64,000 bases of DNA from Rubrivivax sp. A210. Its GTDB lineage: Bacteria; Pseudomonadota; Gammaproteobacteria; Burkholderiales; Burkholderiaceae_C. The DNA is taken from positions 124,001 to 188,000 of the forward strand of contig NZ_CAJGBN010000045.1 of assembly GCF_904426505.1 (NCBI RefSeq), given 5' to 3'. Of this stretch, positions 35,044 to 45,411 are shown in pieces. Below the pieces are notes generated by a model. That model was not told the DNA's origin and did not search any database. It saw only the letters and a program-made list of their open reading frames with translations. The first letter of the stretch is position 1, and each line of letters begins with the position of its first letter. The position numbers and the translations under genes are program-made.

Positions 35044-36225
35044 TTACAGCCCCGCGGCCGCGCGGAGCGCGTCGACCTTGTCGGTTCTTTCCCAGCTGAA
35101 TTCCGGCTCTTCACGCCCGAAGTGGCCGTAGGCGGCGGTCTTCTCGTAGATGGGGCGCAGCAGGTCCAGCATCTGGATGATGCCCTTGGGGCGCAGGTCG
35201 AAGACCTGGGCCACGATGGCCGAGAGGCGCTCGTCGCTGAGCTTGCCCGTGCCTTCGGTGTAGACCGTGATGTTCATGGGCCGGGCCACGCCGATGGCGT
35301 AGGCCACCTGCACCTGGCACTGCTTGGCCAGGCCGGCGGCGACCACGTTCTTGGCCACGTAGCGGGCCGCGTAGGCGGCCGAGCGGTCGACCTTGGACGG
35401 GTCCTTGCCGCTGAAGGCGCCGCCGCCATGCGGGCAGGCGCCGCCATAGGTGTCGACGATGATCTTGCGGCCGGTGAGGCCGCAGTCGCCCTGGGGGCCG
35501 CCGACGACGAAGCGGCCGGTCGGGTTGATCAGGTACTTGGTGTCGGCCGTCAGGAATTCCTTGGGCAGCACCGGCTTGATGATTTCCTCGCGCACCGCCT
35601 CGTAGAAGGCGTCGGTCATCTTGTGGCCCAGGCTGTACTCGGGCGCGTGCTGGCTGCTCAGCACCACGGTGTCGATGCTGTGCGGCTTGCCGTCCACATA
35701 GCGCATCGTCACCTGGCTCTTGGCGTCGGGGCGCAGGAAGGGCAGGCGGCCGTCCTTGCGCAACTGGGCCTGGCGCTCCACCAGGCGGTGGGCGTAGTAG
35801 ATGGGCGCCGGCATCAGCTCGGGCGTCTCGTCGCAGGCGTAGCCGAACATCAGGCCCTGGTCGCCGGCGCCAGTGTTGAGGTGGTCGTCGCTGGCGTGGT
35901 CCACGCCCTGGGCGATGTCGTTGCTCTGCTTGTCGTAGCAGACCATCACCGCGCAGCCCTTGTAGTCGATGCCGTACTCGGTGTTGTCGTAGCCGATGCG
36001 CTTGATGGTGTCGCGGGCGACCTGGATGTAGTCGACGTGGGCGTTGGTGGTGATCTCGCCCGCCAGCACCACTAGGCCGGTGTTGCACAGGGTCTCGGCG
36101 GCGACGCGGCTGCGCGGATCTTCCTTGAAGATTGCGTCGAGGATGGCGTCGGAGATTTGGTCGGCCACCTTGTCGGGATGGCCTTCAGACACGGATTCGG
36201 AGGTGAAGAGGAAGTCGTTCGCCAC
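35044..36225 (-). CDS. metK: S-adenosylmethionine synthetase
   Basis: Makes SAM from methionine and ATP. 393 residues with FTSESVSEGHPDK, GAGDQGLMFGYA and GGGAFSGKDPSKVDRSAAY. I chose GTG 36225: AAAGGAG precedes it and this gives the usual 393-residue length; an ATG at 36246 lacks a site. Divergent from the lpxL pair. metF and ahcY lie within 9 kb, so three methyl-cycle enzymes are clustered. Confidence 0.97.
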   Translation of the reverse strand: MANDFLFTSESVSEGHPDKVADQISDAILDAIFKEDPRSRVAAETLCNTGLVVLAGEITTNAHVDYIQVARDTIKRIGYDNTEYGIDYKGCAVMVCYDKQSNDIAQGVDHASDDHLNTGAGDQGLMFGYACDETPELMPAPIYYAHRLVERQAQLRKDGRLPFLRPDAKSQVTMRYVDGKPHSIDTVVLSSQHAPEYSLGHKMTDAFYEAVREEIIKPVLPKEFLTADTKYLINPTGRFVVGGPQGDCGLTGRKIIVDTYGGACPHGGGAFSGKDPSKVDRSAAYAARYVAKNVVAAGLAKQCQVQVAYAIGVARPMNITVYTEGTGKLSDERLSAIVAQVFDLRPKGIIQMLDLLRPIYEKTAAYGHFGREEPEFSWERTDKVDALRAAAGL

Positions 36226-36420
36226 GGAGGCTCCTTTGGATTGCAATTGCTGACTTCGCGTCGTCGCTGGTCAGATGCTCTGGAGCCGCGGCGAACGCTT
36301 TAGCGGATTTGTTGAGTGCGGCCTGAACACAACGGCTCTGGCGGATCACCCGGTGGGCCTCGTTATCCTTGGCATCCACCCATCGCCCCGCAAGTTGTCC
36401 TTTAACTCGGCGACTCAGGG

Positions 36421-36426
36421 ATTATA
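36421..36426 (-). promoter_or_regulatory. metK: Candidate metK -10 element
   Basis: A perfect TATAAT on the minus strand at 36421-36426, only 7 bp from the divergent lpxL start codon. No good -35 hexamer is present at 16-18 bp upstream, which would be inside lpxL. If used, the metK leader would be ~190 nt and contain a CGCT-AA-AGCG mini-hairpin. Inference from consensus only. Confidence 0.4.
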
Positions 36427-36432
36427 CGAAGC

Positions 36433-37305
36433 ATGAATCCGGTCCTGCTCTGGCTGTCGCGACGATCTCTGCGCTTTTTGCACGCGCTGGGCGGGGCGCT
36501 GGGCTGGACGGCCTATCTGTTGTCGGCCGGCTACCGCCATCGCCTGCGCGACAACGCGGCCCTGGCTGGCGTGAGCGAGGCCGACCTTCGCGCCAGCGTG
36601 GCCGAGGCCGGACGGCTCTACATGGAGCTGCCGCGCCTGTGGCTGCGCCCGCGCAGCCAGCCCATTGCCGATCCGGTGCAGTGGCAGGGCGCCGAGCTGG
36701 TGGAGGAACTGCTGGCACAGGGCCGCGGCCTGGTGCTGCTGACGCCGCACCTGGGCTGTTTCGAGGTCGCCGGCCAGGGCTATGCCGAGCGCTTCGGTGC
36801 CATCAAGCCCATGACCGTGCTGTACCGCCCGGCGCGCCAGGCCTGGCTGCGCGAGCTGGAGGAAACCGCCCGCGCCCGCGACGCGATGGTGCCGGTGCCG
36901 GCCAACCTGGCCGGGGTGAGGCTGATGCTGCGGGCTCTCAAGCGCGGCGAGACCGTGGGCCTGCTGCCCGACCAGGTGCCGCCCCACGGCATGGGCGTGT
37001 GGGCGCCCTTCTTCGGCAAGCCGGCCTACACCATGACGCTGGCGGCGCGCCTGGTGCTGCAGACCGGCGCTTCGGTGTGCCTGATCTGGGCCGTGCGCCT
37101 GCCGCGCGGCGCCGGCTACCGCATCGAGCTGGCGCCCTTGGCGCAGCCGTTGCCGGCGCGCGAGGGCCTGGACGAGGACGAATGGACGCGCGCCGCGGCC
37201 ACCGCCATCAACCGCTCGATGGAGGCGGTGATCGCCCGCAGCCCGACCCAGTATCTGTGGGGCTACCACCGCTACAAGTCGCCGCGCCAGGTCGATTCCG
37301 CATGA
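36433..37305 (+). CDS. Lipid A acyltransferase (LpxL/HtrB family), first copy
   Basis: 290-residue inner-membrane-associated acyltransferase with the catalytic HLGCFE (HX4E), YRPARQAWL, LLPDQVPPHGMGV and the C-terminal QYLWGYHRYK. Family members add a secondary acyl chain to lipid A. The first ~30 residues form the membrane anchor. Its TGA overlaps the second copy's ATG (ATGA). Confidence 0.93.
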   Translation: MNPVLLWLSRRSLRFLHALGGALGWTAYLLSAGYRHRLRDNAALAGVSEADLRASVAEAGRLYMELPRLWLRPRSQPIADPVQWQGAELVEELLAQGRGLVLLTPHLGCFEVAGQGYAERFGAIKPMTVLYRPARQAWLRELEETARARDAMVPVPANLAGVRLMLRALKRGETVGLLPDQVPPHGMGVWAPFFGKPAYTMTLAARLVLQTGASVCLIWAVRLPRGAGYRIELAPLAQPLPAREGLDEDEWTRAAATAINRSMEAVIARSPTQYLWGYHRYKSPRQVDSA

Positions 37306-38186
37306 ACATCGCGGCGCGCCTGCTGCTGGCGCTGGTCTGGCTGCTCCACCTGCTGCCGCTGGGCCTGCAGGCGGCGCTGGGGCGGGCGCTGGGCCGGCTG
37401 ATGCACGCGCTGGCCCACGGCAGGCGGCGCGTGGCGCTGCGCAATGTCGCGCTCTGCCTGCCCGAGCTGTCGGCGGCGGCCCAGCAGGCGCTGGTGCGCG
37501 AGCATTTCCAGTGGCTGGCGCGCAGCCTGCTTGAGCGTGGCCTGCTCTGGTATGCAAGCCGGGCGCGGCTCGAGCGGCTGATCAGGGTCGAGGGCGACGT
37601 CCACCTGGCCGAACGCAGCGAGCGCCCGGTGATGTGGCTGGTGCCGCACTTCCTGGCCGTCGACGTGGCCGGTGCGGCGACCCAGCTCTTCCAGACACGG
37701 CGCGTCTGCAATGTCTACACCGCGCAGAGCAATGGCGTGCTCGACGCCGCGCTGCTGCGCGGGCGAGGCCGCTTCGGCCTGGCCGACATGTTCACGCGCC
37801 AGCAAAGCGCCCTGCCCATGGTGCGCGCCATCAAGCGGGGCAGCGCCTTCTTCAACCCGTCGGACATGGACTTCGGCCTGCGTGACGCCGCCTTCGTGCC
37901 CTTCTTCGGCCACCCGGCGGCCACGCTGCTGGCGCCCTCGCGGCTGGCGCGCAGCCTGGCCATGGTGGTGCAGCCGGTGGTGGCCGAGATCCTGCCCGGC
38001 GGCCAGGGCTGGCGCGTGCGGTTCCTCGAACCCTGGAGCGATTGGCCCAGCGACGACGCCGAGGCCGACGCGGCGCGCATGAACGCCTGGATCGAGCAGC
38101 AGATCCGCGCGCTGCCGGCACAGTACCTGTGGGTACACAAGCGCTTCAAGACGAGGCCGCCGGGCGAGCCTCCGTTCTACGCGTGA
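37302..38186 (+). CDS. Lipid A acyltransferase (LpxL/HtrB family), second copy
   Basis: 294 residues, related to but well diverged from the preceding gene. The HX4D motif is HFLAVD, then NPSDMDFGLRDAAFVPFFG and QYLWVHKRFKTRP. N-terminal hydrophobic anchor ~5-27. Two adjacent paralogues suggest each adds an acyl chain at a different position or of a different length. A 4-nt overlap couples them. Confidence 0.93.
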   Translation: MNIAARLLLALVWLLHLLPLGLQAALGRALGRLMHALAHGRRRVALRNVALCLPELSAAAQQALVREHFQWLARSLLERGLLWYASRARLERLIRVEGDVHLAERSERPVMWLVPHFLAVDVAGAATQLFQTRRVCNVYTAQSNGVLDAALLRGRGRFGLADMFTRQQSALPMVRAIKRGSAFFNPSDMDFGLRDAAFVPFFGHPAATLLAPSRLARSLAMVVQPVVAEILPGGQGWRVRFLEPWSDWPSDDAEADAARMNAWIEQQIRALPAQYLWVHKRFKTRPPGEPPFYA

Positions 38187-38197
38187 CAATCGCGCCC

Positions 38198-39061
38198 ATG
38201 CGGCTACGGTTCACCAAGATGCAGGGCGCGGGCAACGACTTCGTCGTGCTCGACGGCACGCGCACGCCCCTGGCGCTGACGCCGGCGCAACTGCAGCGCC
38301 TGGGCGACCGCCGCTTCGGCGTCGGCGCCGACCAGATCCTGGCGGTCGAACGCAGCACCACGCCCGGCGTCGATTTCCGCTACCGCATCTTCAACGGTGC
38401 CAGCGGCGACGAGGTCGAGCACTGCGGCAATGGCGCGCGCTGCTTCGTGCGCTACGTGCATGAGCACGGCCTCACCGACAAGACGCGGGTGCGCGTCGAA
38501 ACCGTCAACAACCTGCTCGAGTTGCAGCTCCAACCCGACGGCCGCGTCACCGTGGACATGAACCGCCCGGTCTTCGACCATGACCGCATCCCCTTCGACG
38601 CCAGCGGCCTGGCGCCGCGGCGCCTGCCCGACGAAATCAGCGGCTTCGAGCTGTGGCCTCTGGAAGGGGTGGATGGCGTCGAACTGGCCGTGCTGTCTAT
38701 GGGCAACCCGCATGCGGTGCTGCGCGTGGCCGATGTCGACGCTGCGGCCGTGGCCGACCTGGGGCCGCGCATCGAGACCCACGCGCGCTTTGCCCGTCAC
38801 GTCAACGTCGGCTTTCTGCAGGTGCTGTCGCGCGGCGAGGTGCGGCTGCGCGTACACGAGCGCGATGCCGGCGAGACCCTGGCCTGCGGCACCGGCGCCT
38901 GCGCCGCCGTGGTGGCTGGCATCCGCCTGGGCTGGCTCGACCGGCGTGTCGAGCTGCATGCGCGCGGCGGCGATCTGCTCATCGAATGGCCTGCCCTTGA
39001 GGCCAGCGTGCTGATGACCGGCCCGGCGCAAACCGTCTTTGAAGGAGAGATCGAACTGTGA
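38198..39061 (+). CDS. dapF: Diaminopimelate epimerase
   Basis: Interconverts LL- and meso-diaminopimelate for lysine and peptidoglycan. 287 residues with KMQGAGNDFVVLD at the N-terminus and the two catalytic cysteines in CGNGARC and ACGTGAC. ATG 38198 lies 12 nt after the acyltransferase stop. The stop overlaps the next gene by 4 nt (GTGA). Confidence 0.97.
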   Translation: MRLRFTKMQGAGNDFVVLDGTRTPLALTPAQLQRLGDRRFGVGADQILAVERSTTPGVDFRYRIFNGASGDEVEHCGNGARCFVRYVHEHGLTDKTRVRVETVNNLLELQLQPDGRVTVDMNRPVFDHDRIPFDASGLAPRRLPDEISGFELWPLEGVDGVELAVLSMGNPHAVLRVADVDAAAVADLGPRIETHARFARHVNVGFLQVLSRGEVRLRVHERDAGETLACGTGACAAVVAGIRLGWLDRRVELHARGGDLLIEWPALEASVLMTGPAQTVFEGEIEL

Positions 39062-39753
39062 GCAACCCCACTGGGCCGTCAACCGGCGTCCATGGCATCA
39101 CCGAGGCCGACATCGCCAACTACCTGGCCAACACGCCCGGCTTCTTCGAGCGCCATGCCGACCTGCTGGCCAGCGTCCACCTGACCAGCCCGCACGGCCA
39201 GCGCGCCGTCTCACTGCAGGAGCGGCAGATGGAAATGCTGCGCGAGCGCATCAAGGGCCTGGAGATGCGCATCGTCGAGATGATCCGCCACGGCCAGGAG
39301 AACCTGGCCATCGCCGACCGCCTGCACCGCTGCACGCGCAGCGTCCTGCTCACCGCCGATGCGCGCGAGCTGCCGGCGCGGCTGGTCGAGTCGCTGCAGC
39401 ACGAGTTCATGATTCCCCAGGCCGCCATCCGCCTGTGGGGCCTGGGCGAGGCCCTGGCTGCCGAGCCCTGGGCGCAGCCGGCCAGCAGCGATGTGCAGAG
39501 CTTCACCGCCAGCCTGACCGTGCCCTATTGCGGCGTCAACGCCGGCTTCGAGGCGGCGCGCTGGTTCGCCGAACCGTCGGCCGTGATGTCGCTGGCGATG
39601 ATTCCGCTGCGCCACGGCGACACCAGCTTCGGCCTGTTGGTGCTGGGCTCGCCCGACCCGACGCGCTATGCCGCCGACATGGGCACTGACTTCCTGCAGC
39701 GCGTGGGCGAGATCGCCGGCGCCGCACTGTCGCGGTTGCGCACGCCGGCCTGA
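39058..39753 (+). CDS. DUF484 family protein
   Basis: 231 residues with FFERHADLLASVHLTSPHG and a helical, probably coiled segment (~55-90, LQERQMEMLRERIKGLE), then a GAF-like C-terminal half. DUF484 genes lie between dapF and xerC across proteobacteria; function is unknown. Begins with GTG overlapping dapF. Confidence 0.92.
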   Translation: MSNPTGPSTGVHGITEADIANYLANTPGFFERHADLLASVHLTSPHGQRAVSLQERQMEMLRERIKGLEMRIVEMIRHGQENLAIADRLHRCTRSVLLTADARELPARLVESLQHEFMIPQAAIRLWGLGEALAAEPWAQPASSDVQSFTASLTVPYCGVNAGFEAARWFAEPSAVMSLAMIPLRHGDTSFGLLVLGSPDPTRYAADMGTDFLQRVGEIAGAALSRLRTPA

Positions 39754-39757
39754 CGCC

Positions 39758-40681
39758 ATGGCCGCGCCGGGCGCGGAGGTCCAGGCCTTTCTCGACCACC
39801 TGCGCGTCGAGCGCCGGCTGGCGGCCCGCACGCTCACCCTCTACACCGAGGCGCTGGCCGGCTTGGAGGCCGCGGCGCTGGCTGCCGGCGTCGAACTGCG
39901 CACGGCACGCCCCCACCACCTGCGCGGCTGGGTGGCGCAATTGCGCGGCCGGGGTCTGGCGCCGCGCAGCATCGCCATCGCGCTGGCGGCCTGGCGCGGG
40001 CTCTACCGCTGGTGGGGGCGACAGGGCCTGGTGGAAGCCAACCCGGTGGACGGCCTGCGCCCGCCCAAGGCGGCCAAGCCGCTGCCCAAGGCGCTCTCGG
40101 TCGAGCACGCCGTGGCGCTGGCCGAGCACGAGGGCGTGCCCGGCGATGCCGCATTGATGGCGCGCGACCGTGCCATCACCGAACTGCTCTACGGCTGCGG
40201 CCTGCGCGTGGCCGAGCTGACCGGGCTGGACGTGCAGGCCGGCACGCAGGCGCGCGGCTGGGTCGATCTCGACGATGCCAGCGCCCAGGTACTGGGCAAG
40301 GGCGGCAAGTGGCGAAGCCTGCCGATGGGCGGCGCGGCGATCAATGCGCTGCGCGAATGGCTGGCGCTGCGGCCCACGCTGGCGCACCTGGAGGAGGCCG
40401 CGCTCTTCGTCAGCCGCCGCGGCACGCGGCTGTGTACCAACCAGCTGCGCAACCGCCTGCGCGAACAGGCCCGCCAGGCCGGCCTGCCCACGCGTGTACA
40501 CCCCCACATGCTGCGCCACAGCTATGCCAGTCACCTGCTGCAAAGCAGTGGCGACCTGCGCGCAGTGCAGGAGCTGCTGGGCCACGCCAGCATCGCCACG
40601 ACCCAGGTCTATACCAAGCTCGACCACCAGCACCTGGCCAAGGTCTACGACGCGGCCCACCCGCGCGCCCGCCGCAAGTGA
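39758..40681 (+). CDS. xerC: Tyrosine recombinase XerC
   Basis: Chromosome-dimer resolution recombinase acting with XerD at dif. 307 residues: N-terminal SAM-like core-binding domain (~5-90) and catalytic domain with Arg in LYGCGLRVAEL, HMLRHSYASHLL (H-x-x-R), LGHASIATTQVYTK (His and Tyr nucleophile). ATG 39758 is 4 nt after DUF484. It belongs to the conserved core cluster, so it is a housekeeping gene and not a mobile-element integrase. Confidence 0.95.
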   Translation: MAAPGAEVQAFLDHLRVERRLAARTLTLYTEALAGLEAAALAAGVELRTARPHHLRGWVAQLRGRGLAPRSIAIALAAWRGLYRWWGRQGLVEANPVDGLRPPKAAKPLPKALSVEHAVALAEHEGVPGDAALMARDRAITELLYGCGLRVAELTGLDVQAGTQARGWVDLDDASAQVLGKGGKWRSLPMGGAAINALREWLALRPTLAHLEEAALFVSRRGTRLCTNQLRNRLREQARQAGLPTRVHPHMLRHSYASHLLQSSGDLRAVQELLGHASIATTQVYTKLDHQHLAKVYDAAHPRARRK

Positions 40682-40709
40682 AGCGGCGGTGCGCTGAGAC
40701 AATCGGCGC

Positions 40710-41903
40710 ATGAAATCCATCCGTCTGCACGAGGGAAAAGAGCGCTCGCTGCTGCGCCGCCATCCCTGGGTCTTTCAGGGCAGCGTGGCGCGCGGCAAGG
40801 CCGATGCCGGCGAGACGGTGCGCATCGAGTCCGCCGAGGGCCGCTTTCTCGCCTGGGGCGCCTACAGCCCGAGCTCGATGATCCGCGTGCGCGCCTGGAG
40901 CTTCGACGAGGGCGAGCGCATCGACGCCGACTTCTTCGCCCGTCGCATTGCACGCGCCGTGGCACTGCGCGCCCGCCTGCCCATCGCGAGCAGCGGCGTG
41001 CGCCTGGTGCATGGCGAGGCCGACGGCCTGCCGGGCCTGATCGTCGACCGCTATGGCGATTTGCTGAGCGCGCAATTCCTCTGTGCCGGCACCGAGCGCT
41101 GGAAGGGAGTGATCGCCGACGCACTGCTCGCCGCCACGGGCCTGCAGCGGCTTTATGAGCGCTCAGATTCCGGCGTGCGCGGGCTCGAAGGCCTCACGCC
41201 GCAGACCGGCTGGCTGCGCCAGCCCGTGGGCGATGGGGGCGAAACCGAGTGCACGATTTCCGAGCACGACTGGCGCCTGACACTGGACGTGGCCAGCGGC
41301 CACAAGACCGGCTTCTACCTCGACCAGCGCGACAACCGCGCCGCCTTCGCGCGCTGGGTGCGCCAGTTCGGCTTGAAGCGCGTGCTCAACTGCTATTGCT
41401 ACACCGGCGGCTTCACGGTGGCGGCGCTCTCAGGCGGGGCCGAGCAGGTGGTGAGCGTCGACTCGTCGGCGCCGGCCATTGCGCGCGTGCGCGAGCATCT
41501 GGCGCTCAACGGTTTCGACGCGGCGCGCGGCGAGGGCGTGGACGGCGACGTCAACCAGTACCTGCGCGACAGCCTCAAGGAGGGCCGCGTCTTCGACGCC
41601 ATCGTGCTCGACCCGCCCAAGTTCGCGCCCACCGCGGCCCATGCCGAGCGCGCCAGCCGCGCCTACAAGGACATCAACCGGCTCGCGCTCAAGCTGCTGC
41701 AGCCCGGCGGCCTGCTGCTCACCTTCAGCTGCAGCGGCGGCATTGGGGCCGAGCTGTTCCACAAGATCGTCGCCGGTGCGGCCCATGATGCCGGCGTCGA
41801 TGGCGCCATCCTGCAGCGCCTCGAAGGTGCCTGCGACCACCCGACGACCCTGGTTTTTCCGGAAGGCGAGTATCTGAAGGGCCTGGCGCTGCTCAAGTAC
41901 TGA
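40710..41903 (+). CDS. rlmI: rRNA (cytosine-C5) methyltransferase, RlmI type
   Basis: 397 residues: N-terminal PUA-like domain (~1-75; RHPWVFQGSV), a middle domain, and a SAM-binding Rossmann domain with NCYCYTGGFTVAAL, VLDPPKFA and FSCSGG. RlmI methylates C1962 of 23S rRNA in E. coli. Last gene of the lpxL-to-rlmI run. Confidence 0.92.
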   Translation: MKSIRLHEGKERSLLRRHPWVFQGSVARGKADAGETVRIESAEGRFLAWGAYSPSSMIRVRAWSFDEGERIDADFFARRIARAVALRARLPIASSGVRLVHGEADGLPGLIVDRYGDLLSAQFLCAGTERWKGVIADALLAATGLQRLYERSDSGVRGLEGLTPQTGWLRQPVGDGGETECTISEHDWRLTLDVASGHKTGFYLDQRDNRAAFARWVRQFGLKRVLNCYCYTGGFTVAALSGGAEQVVSVDSSAPAIARVREHLALNGFDAARGEGVDGDVNQYLRDSLKEGRVFDAIVLDPPKFAPTAAHAERASRAYKDINRLALKLLQPGGLLLTFSCSGGIGAELFHKIVAGAAHDAGVDGAILQRLEGACDHPTTLVFPEGEYLKGLALLKY

Positions 41904-42098
41904 GCGTGTCTCGAGGCCTGCGCCTGGCAGGGGCGGGCGGAGCCTTTTGCCAGGAGTGCGGAGCAGACTCGTCGACCCCCTTGTTCGGGGTGGGACAAAG
42001 GCGCGCAGACCGGCATTTCTTGCGCCCCGCGCAGGGTGAGGCGGGCGAGAATCCAGCCCAACTGCACCCCCTGCCACAACTCCAATAAGCGACCGACC

Positions 42099-42890
42099 AT
42101 GAAGTTCACTCCCAAGCTGATCGCCATCGCCGCCCTGTGCGCGGCCTCGGCCGGCGCGCAGGCCGCGTTCACCATCAATCTCTCCTTCACCGGGTTGACG
42201 GCGACGCAGGAGTCCTATTTCACGGCCGCGAAATCCTTCTGGGAAGGCGTGATCACGGGCTACGTGGGCAGCGCCACGCTGGGCGGCCTGGTCATCGACG
42301 CCTCGGGCCAGGCCATCGACGGCGTCGGCGGTGTGCTTGGCAGCGCCGGCCCGACCGGCGGGGTCTTTTCCGGGGGCTACGCCTATGCCACCGATGGGGT
42401 GATGCAGTTCGACACCGCCGACATCGACAGCATGATTGCGGCCGGCTCCTTCACCGACGTCATCCGCCACGAGATGGCCCACACCATAGGCTTCGGCACC
42501 GTGTGGGATCTGAACAATGTCTATGTCGACGGCAGTGGCCAGTACACCGGCGCCCATGCGTTGGCGGCCTATCGCGTCGAGTACAACCAGCCCGGCGCGA
42601 CCTTCGTGCCGGTTGAACTCGGTGGCAGTCCAGGCACCGCCAATAGCCACTGGAACGAGGTCGACAATGGCACAGGCAATACGGGCCTCATCGACCCGCA
42701 GGGCCGCGACATGCGCCGCGAACTGATGACCGGCTGGCTCAATACACCCGCCTATTTGAGCGCCACCACGCTGGCCTCGTTCCAGGACATTGGCTACGTG
42801 CTCGCGCTCAGCCCGGTGCCCGAACCCGCGCCCTACGCCCTGCTGCTGGCCGGCATGGCCGTGGTGGCGCTGCGCCGCCGTCACGGCTGA
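42099..42890 (+). CDS. Secreted M8-like (leishmanolysin-type) metzincin with PEP-CTERM anchor
   Basis: 263 residues. Signal peptide ~1-22; metalloprotease domain with zinc motif HEMAHTIGFGT, a distant candidate third ligand His in TANSHWNE, and a Met-turn in ELMTGW, the arrangement of leishmanolysin relatives. The C-terminus is a PEP-CTERM sorting tail: VPEP, a hydrophobic helix, then RRRHG. PEP-CTERM proteins are processed by an exosortase and usually go with exopolysaccharide production; no exosortase gene is in this window. Substrate unknown. Confidence 0.88.
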   Translation: MKFTPKLIAIAALCAASAGAQAAFTINLSFTGLTATQESYFTAAKSFWEGVITGYVGSATLGGLVIDASGQAIDGVGGVLGSAGPTGGVFSGGYAYATDGVMQFDTADIDSMIAAGSFTDVIRHEMAHTIGFGTVWDLNNVYVDGSGQYTGAHALAAYRVEYNQPGATFVPVELGGSPGTANSHWNEVDNGTGNTGLIDPQGRDMRRELMTGWLNTPAYLSATTLASFQDIGYVLALSPVPEPAPYALLLAGMAVVALRRRHG

Positions 42891-42900
42891 AGAAAAGGCC

Positions 42901-43380
42901 TCAGGCCGGGCCGGCTAGGCCCTGCAGGTCGACGCGCGGCTCGAACTTCGCCCGCTTGACGCTGAAGAAGGCCTTCACGTTGCGCACATTGGCGTCCTGC
43001 GTGAACAGGCGCTGAACCAGCGCGTGGTAGGCCGCCATGTCGCGCACCTGGAGCACCAACACGAAGTCCGGCCCGGGTGAGACGCGCCAGCACTGCTGCA
43101 CGGCGGCATCGGCCACGGCGCGCTGCTCGAAGGCGTCGAGGTGCTCGGCGCCCTGGCGGTCGAGCGTGATCTCGACCAGCGCCGTGAGACCCGCGCCCAG
43201 GCGCTGCGGATCAAGCAACGCCACCCTTCGCGTGATCACCCCTTCCTCCACCAGCCGCCGCACCCGGCGCAGCGCCGTCGCGGGCGAGGTCAGGGCGCGC
43301 TCGGCCAGTTCCTGGTTGGACAGCGAGGCGTCGGCCTGCAGCAGATCAAGCAGGCGCAGGTCGGTGGCGTCGAATTCCAT
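42901..43380 (-). CDS. Lrp/AsnC family regulator
   Basis: 159 residues: winged helix ~1-60 (ATDLRLLDLLQADASLSNQELAERALTS region) and a RAM ligand-binding domain. Lrp family members form octamers and respond to amino acids. It is divergent from glmS across a 156-bp AT-rich gap, so glmS or itself is the likely target. Confidence 0.92.
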   Translation of the reverse strand: MEFDATDLRLLDLLQADASLSNQELAERALTSPATALRRVRRLVEEGVITRRVALLDPQRLGAGLTALVEITLDRQGAEHLDAFEQRAVADAAVQQCWRVSPGPDFVLVLQVRDMAAYHALVQRLFTQDANVRNVKAFFSVKRAKFEPRVDLQGLAGPA

Positions 43381-43472
43381 GATGAAAAGTTTGAACTAAA
43401 TGTTTGTAGAACAAAAGCAAATATTTCATCAGCCTGCGGCGAGTGGAAATTCCTTCACGATTGCGTATTGAA

Positions 43473-43484
43473 TGAAATTTTTCA
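43473..43484. promoter_or_regulatory. Near-palindrome in the lrp-glmS divergent promoter region
   Basis: TGAAATTTTTCA, a 12-bp near-perfect palindrome in an AT-rich gap (43381-43536) that also has TGAAAAGTTTGAA and AATATTTCA. These resemble the loose AT-rich half-sites of Lrp-type regulators. The glmS ribosome-binding site GGAAGGAG lies at ~43520. Confidence 0.4.
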
Positions 43485-43536
43485 CCGCCTCGCCTGGCCT
43501 AGGATTCGCCATCCCGTCTGGAAGGAGAGTTCTCCC

Positions 43537-45411
<1,875 letters not shown>

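Noticed and set aside
34921..35046. Integron attC site in the foldback beyond metK
   Set aside because: A GCTTAAC resembles an inverse core site, but no matching GTTRRRY core is placed at the other end, and no integrase is nearby.
36226..36432. Known SAM riboswitch in the metK leader
   Set aside because: I could not fit the conserved blocks of SAM-I, SAM-II or SAM-IV. Only an unassigned leader remains.
39758..40681. Mobile-element integrase
   Set aside because: The gene is XerC in its conserved dapF-DUF484-xerC context.
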